Shown piece after piece: positions 56,056-64,000 of a DNA stretch of 64,000 nt. This stretch comes from Phytophthora quininea (Eukaryota; Oomycota; Peronosporomycetes; Peronosporales; Peronosporaceae), in NCBI GenBank assembly GCA_011947345.1, contig JAAVTG010000586.1, forward strand, positions 620,001-684,000, in the 5' to 3' direction. Every line of letters starts with the position of its first letter. Positions within the stretch are counted from its first letter, which is position 1. The notes under the pieces are model-generated. The model saw only the letters and a program-made list of their open reading frames with translations. It had not been told where the DNA came from and did not search any database. Both the position numbers and the translations under genes were made by a program.

Positions 56056-58067
56056 TCATATTGAAGATGACGAAAGATGTGCACTGTAGCATGCTCGGTC
56101 GGATCGAGGCCCACAAATGCCGAAGAAGATGTCTTGAGCGACGTCAGAGCACTTAGCGCAATAATAAGACGCCTTCTTCTTGCATACACCGCACTTTCGT
56201 TGAGGCCGCTTGCCTTGAAGACGCATTGCTGCGTATTGGGGAAGCTCGATGAACGGTTTGATGTGGTGGTCTGGAGCTCCCTCAACACTGCCTTCAGAAT
56301 CTCCATCTCCATTATGTGTTGACCTTGCAGTCTCAAACTCGTTGAATATCAATTGGTGAGCTAGCTGTGAGGCAAAGTCATTGAAGTCGACGTTGCCGGC
56401 ATTTTCTGTGTCGTAGCGGTACGCCAAATACGCGTCAACTACCACCATGCCAAGGATAGTGCTAAATGATCGATGTGTCCAATTGCGGGTGATCCACTCA
56501 CGCTCAATCGCTAAGCTGCCTTGTCGATAGTGATCGTGAATATCAATCGTAGAGAACTTAGAGAAAAACAGCTCCATCATTTGCGGACGAGAAATTACTT
56601 TTTCATACCGTAGCGTTTCGTAAATCCCCTCTCGATTTATCAGTCGATGACGCGGTCGTACTGAATCTGTACCTGGCAATGTTGTGCCGCGATTGGAAAT
56701 GATAGTCTTTGGCTTTCGATCTGCCCAGCACATTGCGTACATTTTGTTTCCGAGATCTGTAGTACTTTCATACACTTTGAATGAGCCTCGCGGAGGAGTA
56801 GTTTCGAACCAATTTGTCAATGCCTGCTTTGGATATTCGACAGTAGCAGTCTTTACCATGCCCATAAAATATAGGCCAAGATGTGCTTCAAGCTGAACTA
56901 GTGTCTTGACTGAAGCAAAGGCACTGTCAGCAACCATGGTACGTCCACTCCCCTTGTACGGCGCTGCAAGCCTGGGGACGACAGCGGTACCTTCGCCGTA
57001 CTCACGGTAATACTGCTTTGCACGCTGGCGGTCTTTACCTTCAACCAGTTCCAGACCAAGGAGCACGTCGCTCTCGCCGTCAGCAATCGACTTCAACTCC
57101 GTGCCTTTGCCTTCTGGTTTTCGTGCAATTTTAGTTTTATGAGGTAGACCGTCGTGACAGTATTTCCCTTCTCTGCCTTTCCAAGCGCTCATACACTCGT
57201 CAACACATAGCAGATTACCAGGCGAAACAAAGTTTTTCGTCTTGCATTGAATCCGTCAACCACTAAACGTATCGGCTTCCAGGGATCGTCACTAAGGTAC
57301 CCATCAGAAAATGACATGCAGTTCATTATCTGCTCAAAGCAATGACGAGACATCCCAAATCGCTGTCCGAAGCACGGTGGCGTACCAATGAAGCCATCTC
57401 TAGCTTCAGTTTCCCAGTAGACTCGTACCGGCCCAGGTCTTGGCTCCAACGCCATTGCGAGACGAAGACCAATCCATTTGAACCAGTCACCTGCTTTGAT
57501 CGTGCGGTGGCGTCTACTAGAGAGGCTTTCGTTCGTGTACTGTAGTGTGGCCTCCATGATCTGCATGGGATACATCAAGTAAAAGTACGAGGCAAATGAC
57601 TTCTCCAACAGTGTAGTAAACAAAAATCTAGTTGGCCGCGGCTGAACCTGTGAGCCTCGATCAAAGAGAATAGCTGTGCATGGTGTCCATCGCCTTGAAT
57701 GCGCCAGCACTGTGTCATCTTCGTCAGCTTCATCAGAATCCATCTCGTTTTCGCTCGTGGACTCGTCACTAGATGAGCTCTCCAGTTCCATGACTAGAGA
57801 AGCATTAGAAGCTTGCAACAAGCTTTGAAAGGTAGTGTTGGACGGGTCATCGATGAGCACGGGCTGGTCTTCAGCTGGTCGACCTGACATGAATGACGCT
57901 GCGAGCTCAATAGCTCTCGCAGCAACGGTCTCAGTAGCGCCAGTAGCCCACGTGACATCGTACTTGTTCTGTCTCGAGCCCGTACGTACTGCACGGACGA
58001 CGCCCACCTTTCCCGCAAGGCGCTTCGTCTTGCCTCGAACCCGGCTTCCGACATGGAATTTGGCCAT
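56056..58067 (-). CDS. piggyBac transposase (DDE_Tnp_1_7 type)
   Basis: Cuts at TTAA and seals without footprint. The start MAKFHVGSRVRGKTKRLAG opens a chromodomain/Tudor-like basic module (VRAVRTGSRQNKYDVTW), unusual before the transposase core. The core reads YLMYPMQIMEATLQYTN, FGMSRHCFEQIMNCMSF, catalytic Asp 1 in LLCVDECMSAWKGREGK, Asp 2 in TMVADSAFASVKTL, and Asp 3 in FSTIDIHDHYRQGSLAIE. The end has a Cys-rich cross-brace (CGVCKKKASYYCAKC, then CGPRSDRACY). One base must be added at the ttttt run 57233-57237, just before Asp 1, giving 670 residues. All three catalytic Asp are retained. Confidence 0.92.
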
Positions 58068-58228
58068 GCTACACTGCGAGGATGGAGCGAAAAACTAACT
58101 CTGGCTATCTGCGGCGCTTCAGGAACAAGGTGAGCAGCTTAAAACGATCGCATCCAGCTTCTATTCCTGGAAAACTAACTTTTCGGTTGAGCCTACCCGT
58201 AGGATGGAGAGCCTACCGGTAGACGATT

Positions 58229-58245
58229 TGGGGGATAAAGATTAA
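58229..58245 (-). repeat. piggyBac right end (terminal inverted repeat plus TTAA)
   Basis: Exact reverse complement of 55933-55949. The palindrome ctaccggtag at 58213-58222 mirrors the one at the left end. Confidence 0.92.
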
Positions 58246-58353
58246 ACGTCAGTCGCAAGAATTGCTTTACTGCAGCTACAATCGTTATCTACCTGGTAGA
58301 TCTATGCTCATCAGCACCAAGAATATGACGCTCGTCACAACCCCATTGTGCGC

Positions 58354-60152
58354 CTAGTAGTAGATGTAGTCGTCGCGGTGCGGGGTGTCAGGCTCTGGAT
58401 CCTCCCGCTCCGGCATCATCTCGTCGAGAAATTCGAGCTCGTCCTGCTGCACATTCTTAGCGTTAAAGAAAAGATGAACGAGCATATCAACGGACCTTGG
58501 CTTCAAGCGGTTGCGAAGACTTGAGTGAATGAACTTGTGTGTGAGAAGTTCCGTTTACACGCAGCACTTGAGACGCCGCAAGCAAATGCGCGCGTAGCGA
58601 CTTGCTTCAACAACGGGTAGCCATCGAGGCCGGCCCAGAAGTCGACCGAGATTCGACCGCGTTGAAGCAGTTCCAGTCGACGAGAGCCTTGTAACGAAGC
58701 GACCATCGCTCGATAGCGTGAAAGCTCAACAAGTATGGACTCCTCGGCGTCTCCTCCGTGCCACTTCGAGATAAAGGCCTCCACGTTCGAGGTGGCGTCC
58801 TCGTCCATACCGCTTCCGCCAAAGCGAGGGTCGAGAAGATACGCAACGCCGTGGCCATCTCCATAGACGAAGTTGAACCGCTCAACCATTAACTGTGTCA
58901 CCAGCGAGCGTTGATTGGATGACAAGTCCATGTCATTCAGTTTCCCGGGTAGATCGAGAAAAGCCTAGAGAGAGTAGCCGAGTTCTTCTCAAACCTCTTC
59001 TGGAACGCGACGATCGGCTTCAGCAGCTCCACTGCCTTCTTCAGATGCACCAAAAATGTTTTGCAGGTGACGAAAGTAAATGCCGAGCGCCTAGCAGTCT
59101 TCTGCTTCTGCTTCTTCGTTTGGCCGTCGAGAAAGTCACGTTCGGAGACCAGCTGTAGCAGAATGGCCTTCGACTGGAGAAGACTCCTGAAGCAGCCGGG
59201 AATCGACCCCAGCGGGTATCGCACGGCGTCACTAGGGTCGGAACAGGAATGCCATCCTGCGAGCAAGCTTGTTCTTGGCGTTGCTTGAGTTGGTACCAGA
59301 GCTTGTGGTTCTTCTTGAGGAATGACACCAGCTGCTTGCTCTGCTTCAAAAGCTTTTCGAGCCAAGGTAGCTAGGCAACAACGTCCTTCACCAGTAGGTT
59401 CAGAATGTGGGACACGCATCCATGAATGAAGAGACTCGGATACTTATGTTGCAGAAGAGCCCACGTGCGCCGATTCGTTGAAGTGTTATCCGTCACGAGG
59501 CCGACGAAATCAATGAAGTCGTACTTGTCGAAGATGCGCTCGATATCGCCAGTTAAGTAAGGGGCATCGTGCGCTTCACTTCCAGTGTAGACAGATTCCA
59601 GGAAGTACGTGTCCGGACCCGAAAGGACAACGTAGTTGATAACGGCAAGGCCGTTCACACCAGTCCAGCCGTCGGTGACCACAGTGCATTTGCGTCGTAC
59701 CAGTGTCGCAAGGATGCTGTCGATGGAATATTGGTAGCACGAAGTCAACAGGGGCCACGCAAAGCATGCTGGGGCGGGACTTTGACTGCGGGATTCAGAA
59801 CTTGCAACGTCTCCAAGCACGAGTAGTGGCTCGTCTTGAAGAACGCCATACCGGTAGAATAGACCCGCTGCGGGAATTTCTTGTCAAACTGACTCTGCGT
59901 TGCTGTGGTAATAACCGCGGGAAAGTAGGTCGTAACAACGCTTTGCTGAGCTCGCTTGGCGCACTTGTTCTTGAAGTGAGACTTGACGCGCTCAACGAGC
60001 GAAAACCCGAGGGTGTGAATGCGCGCTTCGCATCGGAGACAGTACACCACTCCTTCCTCGTCGATATCGACGTCATCCCACACGGGGTCGCGTGGACGAC
60101 CAGGCTTCTTCGGGCTAGGAGCGCGGGGTGAAAGGGGTGCTTGGGGATTCAT
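58354..60152 (-). CDS. hAT-superfamily transposase, frame-broken
   Basis: The ATG at 60152 opens MNPQAPLSPRAPSPKKPGRP (AT-hook-like), followed by a BED finger (VYCLRCEARIHTLG, then HFKNKC). The DDE core reads CTVVTDGWTGVNGLAVINYV, FVGLVTDNTSTNRRTW and GCVSHILNLLVKD, followed by a TRWG-type segment. The dimerisation end is DFWAGLDGYPLLKQVATRAF, KRNFSTHKFIHSSLRNRLK and VQQDELEFLDE. Frame changes occur near 59772, 59208, 58935 and 58545 (each a lost base, the first two in runs of four), plus one in-frame TAG at 59373-59371 after KDVVA that a CAG codon would explain. The gene ends 109 bp from the piggyBac TTAA. No 8-bp target duplication or terminal repeats were identified. Confidence 0.82.
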
Positions 60153-62386
60153 GGCAAGATGGAAAATGAGCCTACACTATATGTGTTCCCCGTCGAAGGA
60201 GGAGAACCACTCGTTAGACTTGGCGGTGTTGTAGTAACGAAATATCATTGCTACCTTTAGCGTTGAGGCCTATGAGCCAACCGATCGATGTTATACTACA
60301 TATTACTATTATTATACAAAATTTGAATGCCAAAATAAGCAGATCTGATTGGTTAAAAATGCAAGCAATGCAATCCTGTTTAAAGCTCTAAATTGGTATA
60401 CATACAATTATGACTTGAGCTACTTAGCGATAACATTCTTCTAGCAAAGCGACGGGAGGTTACCAGGTTAACCAAAGCTATTACATATTGTCCCTTTCAT
60501 TAGTTTTTCCGTGCTATTAGGACTGCTTAATCTGACTTCAACCACGTGGTCAGACTTCCTAATCTAAGAGTACTGCTACCTTAAAATCAAGCTAACGTTT
60601 AGCACTCGCGCAAAACACAATATTCCTCACACTCACACCGCCTGTCGATCGATATTTGGTTGGCAAATACGAGCTGCCCCAGACATGACCAACGTGATAC
60701 GATAGTCCATTCCAGCAGCTTCTTAAACTCAGAGCAAGACCCCTGTTTCTGTTGATATGGTGCGCCACGAGTACTCGCAGATCGTCCTTGTGGACGGATC
60801 TGATGATGACAAGTGTTCGTGGCCACTACGAAGACTGAACAGATGGTGGCGAATGGTCGATGACCATCGGCGAGGACTCATCAGTCGATGGTGAAGCAGC
60901 GGGAAAGATGGCACGTTCCTACCAGCACTGTGAGTGGACAAGCATAGTAAGGACAAGTGATGGAGTTGTCGGGAGTAAGCAGATTGGTTAGAGGGAACAA
61001 GGAGCACAGGGAGCACAGGAGAGGATAGGAGGAGGAGTGAGTAGTTTCAGGAGTTAAATCTAATCTCACTTCGGCTTTTGCTCGCTACAACGAAAGCTCA
61101 AAACCAACAGTTTTGCCAAAACTGCTGAACCGCACAATACACTAGCTTAAATCTAAAACAAGTCAATTTACATCTCTACAAAGAGAGAACCACGTCGATC
61201 TCGAACGAAACAATTAGTCCAAGCATGATATTTGATTTTTCTGGCGTTCGGTGATGCTGGTGGCGGCGTGCCGTGTAGCCGCGTGTCGTGTGCTGAGCTT
61301 GTAGGGGTAGTGTCGGGTTCTGAATTAACACCAAACATTAAGCTCTTGCTGAGCCGGCTAGGCAGTGCTTCCAATGGGAAGTGACAAAGAGACTTATGGT
61401 CAAAGCCTGATATCACTTGCACAGCGCACACCGCTGAATCTAGAAAATGAACAATCATCGGTTTACATCATCAGATTCAGTATTAGTTCCATAGGGACGA
61501 AGGTAACACAAGAGGAGAGGATGCGGAGCAATCCTTGCAGTGGCAACTGCTGTGTGCAACTGAGTCGGGATGTTGGAACTTCTGAAGGCATCATTCTAAT
61601 GTCTGTATCAAGTCTGACAGTACACTCGAGCATACACCAATAGGCACCATTGTGCACCTCATCACTTTGTTGTATAACATGTGTCGGGGTGGTGTGCACT
61701 GGCATATTGGTACTCTTTCCGGATGAGATATTTGGTAGCGCGTGACTCCGTCGACTCTATGGCTGTACATTCAATTGTTAAACACATGTTCTAAAGTATC
61801 TATATGCTTTGAAAATGTGCAACGCCGTGTCAGCCTTGAAAGCTCTCAAAAATCGAACGTATTCAGAGCTTAGCTACCTTGTGAATCATTGTTGTACTCA
61901 TAACATTTTCCAGTAACCATTCATTTTTGCTTCTCAATCTGGTCCAAACTCTTTCTTTTAGGCCCAACGACCTTAAGACAGACAACACTTTTACAGGTTT
62001 GTTCAGACTGCAATATTACTTTGGTCTTACTAGATCATGCATGCGGTGATGATGTCAGTATCAGTACCATGGGAAACAGTTAGCTCTTTCAAGATGCGCT
62101 GAGGAAACAACTTCTATTGCTTTTTCAAGCACAAACAAGTTTAGTAAGAATTGACTATTGAAACTTCACACCTTTAAAAGACCCTTTACACCCATTGATA
62201 AAACCCATTTTTAATTATCCCACCCACGCATTTCAATATCCCACCCACAAGGAAGAATCAACACTGGGTTTTGCGAACCCTGCTGCTTCTGCGTGTTCAA
62301 AATAAAACTTAGCTAAACTTTAGTGGTGCAGGCCTAAAATCACCGCAAACGCAGCCATATTATCCCTAGTCTTTATCCTGACGAGA
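60153..62386. other. 2.2 kb AT-rich region, no gene recognised
   Basis: AT-rich throughout, with only short frames. One minus-strand frame at 61168-61458 (VISGFDHKSLCHFPLEALP) has no family. Two copies of atcccaccca occur at about 62219 and 62241. This probably holds the 5' end of the hAT element, old mobile DNA and the promoter of the last gene. Confidence 0.45.
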
Positions 62387-64000
62387 ATGAATCGCCTGCT
62401 GCAGCACTTCGTGGACTCGGGCTCCAGCGCGGCTCCGAGCGCGCCTGCGTCCCGCCCGCCGATCCCGGCGCCACCGCAGTCGTCCGGGGCTCCTACAACA
62501 CTGGCAACCGTGGCTCGTACCAGCGCGCGTCACCCAACGGACCCTTCTACTATCAGCCGCCGCCCCCGCCACAGTACCAGCAGCACCAACAGCCTTTTGG
62601 ACAGCACAGCGAGGGCCACGCAGGCCCCGGCGGGTTGGAGGAAATCCCGCTGTCGTCCCAGTCCACCGGGGCCTCTACGAGACCGTAGACCTGAATGCAG
62701 ACAGCAGCCAGCAGCACCGACCTTACCACCACCACCAGCAGCGGCTGTTCACGCCGCCCGCCAGACCCCGTCGACCCCAAACAGTCAGGGCAGAAACTAC
62801 ACGCCACTGTACAAGGCGGCGACCCCATCGCCATCGGGAGAAAGCCCCAGTGCTCCTTTCTATCAGCAACAGAGTGCAGGAGCAGCTGCTGAGCTGTTCG
62901 CTAGTGGACCACCGCCTGCCGCTGGCAGTTTGTTTTCGGGCCCTCCGTCAGGCAGTGGCGGCAACCCATATCGACAGAGTCATGGGGTCGTGAGGAATTC
63001 CCCGCCGAAAGACCCGTTCGGGGGAATAACGAGCCATTTGGGAGGTCTACAGCGACTGACCACTTTGCAGCTCCTCGGTCGGGGAGTAGTGGACGGTCCT
63101 TTGGTCATGCTGGAAATGAACCGTTTGCGAACCACCAGGCGCCGGTGGATAACGAAGTTGGAGCTGAAAGACAGGAGCAGCGTCATGAGCAACAGTCAGT
63201 GCAGTCGGAGCCCCCAGCAGACCCTTTTGGGGCTCCAACAAATGATGCCAACCCGTTCGCCTCGACTCCAGCGAATAATTCGAGTCCGTTCGCATCAGAC
63301 CTAGCGAACAGCTCGAGTCCGTTCGCGTCGGCCCCAGTGAACGACGCTAGTCCGTTTGCAGCTGCCCCTGCCAACAACGCAAGCCCATTTGGCTCGGCTA
63401 GTGCAAACACTTCCAGTCCATTCACCTCGCCCGCAGCAGCCAGTACTAGTCCGTTCGAATCTCCTGTCCAATCCAACGGTGATCACCATCGAATGGCTAG
63501 CGCGGACAGTTTGTTTTCTTCTCCTGCTCCGACGCATAATGGAGACACGTTCAAGCCGCCTCAGCCTTCGCCCAGCAACGATCAAGCGCAAGATTTATTT
63601 CCGAATGCGGCACCAAGCGCCAGTAATTTGTTCGGCAGTGGTGACGCACACACAAGTATGCCCCCGCCGCCGATGAAGCAGCAGGCCCCTTCGTTCCCAC
63701 AGACTTCACCTTCTCCGCCAAAGCCACCAGTGAACCCGTACTCTTCTCCGAAAATGGGTCCGCAGGAGGAATTCCTCCTCCATCTCCCATACAACCTACA
63801 AGAGTTCCCCGTCGCCAGTGAAATCGGACATTGGGTCTTTGAGATTATCCATCCCGGCTAAATCTCCGTTAAAATCTGGACTGGATGTGCGGCATGGATT
63901 TAACGCCAAGATCCCAATCGGCAAACGTGAAGACGACGCGGTGTCTCTCGCCCCCAGTCTCGCTCCCAGTCGCATGTCGATGCTGTCAACATTGGACGAC
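62387..64000 (+). CDS. Long Pro/Gln- and NPF/SPF-repeat protein, possibly Sec16-like, truncated by window end
   Basis: The ATG at 62387 (MNRLLQHFVDSGSS) opens a low-complexity protein continuing past the window. Pieces in successive frames share one character: GPFYYQPPPPPQYQQHQQPF, LYETVDLNADSSQQHRPY, NYTPLYKAATPSPSGE, KDPFGGNNEPFGRSTATD, then at least eight copies of a (N/S)PFA-type unit between 63240 and 63470 (ANPFASTPANNSSPFASD), and PSPVKSDIGSLRLSIPAK. Several one-base losses occur at G or C runs (for example near 63020). NPF-like repeats bind EH domains; a long disordered front with such repeats fits Sec16 or endocytic adaptors. The conserved domain that would decide lies outside the window. 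Confidence 0.5.

Larger units (their letters stand above)
55933..58245 (-). mobile_element. piggyBac element, ends and TTAA duplications present
   Basis: About 2.3 kb from TTAA to TTAA with 13-bp perfect terminal inverted repeats. Subterminal mirrored motifs (ctaccggtag and ctacccgtag) occur at both ends in matching order. It contains one gene, the transposase at 56056-58067. Intact ends and a nearly unbroken gene suggest recent movement. Confidence 0.92.

Noticed and set aside
680..63100. Programmed ribosomal frameshifting in many genes
   Set aside because: No common slippery site or downstream structure; the shifts occur in unrelated genes at ordinary short runs, which fits assembly indels.

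Overview
The window looks like nuclear DNA of a plant-pathogenic oomycete, most likely Phytophthora or a close relative. The signs are compact GC-rich genes with short GT-AG introns (about 60-80 nt), a mitochondrial SthA-type transhydrogenase, a FYVE-like/START-like lipid-domain protein, PDR-type ABC transporter remnants, and a mix of Helitron, Crypton, piggyBac and hAT elements. No rRNA, tRNA or CRISPR array was recognised.

Layout. 0.5-23 kb is a gene-dense block: mitochondrial monothiol glutaredoxin, a CCDC97-like spliceosome factor, a CFAP97-like protein, a zinc-finger gene of hAT-transposase ancestry, a PP2C phosphatase, a small hypothetical gene, PEX12 divergent from a mitochondrial thiolase, an F-BAR protein, a Fanzor (eukaryotic TnpB-like RNA-guided nuclease), a two-RRM RNA-binding protein and the transhydrogenase. 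23-48.6 kb is a repeat-rich, gene-poor block. It holds a FYVE/START gene and its broken inverted copy, an effector-like relic, a divergent histone H4, a dead GH78 rhamnosidase, a SANT/Myb-like gene, an oxygenase-like gene with a C2H2 finger, pieces of WrbA and of a PDR transporter, a Crypton and a large Helitron. 48.6-55.6 kb is again gene-dense: a CHP/calcineurin-B-like EF-hand protein, presenilin, a PX-BAR sorting nexin and an ankyrin-repeat protein. 55.9-60.2 kb holds a near-complete piggyBac element abutting a hAT element. From 62.4 kb to the end lies the start of a large NPF/SPF-repeat protein, possibly Sec16-like.

Across the window many conserved genes change reading frame by one base, most often as a missing base in a run of 3-5 identical bases. 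Restoring one base makes total coding length divisible by three in eight spliced or single-exon genes. I read most of these as assembly indels, so coordinates of 'broken' genes should be taken as spans of probably intact genes unless in-frame stop codons are also reported.

The most interesting items are the Fanzor nuclease, a histone H4 whose tail has lost four of its five modifiable lysines, a Crypton bracketed by 11-bp direct repeats and lying head-to-tail with a Helitron, and an imperfect repeat that brackets the whole 19.7-kb accessory block.
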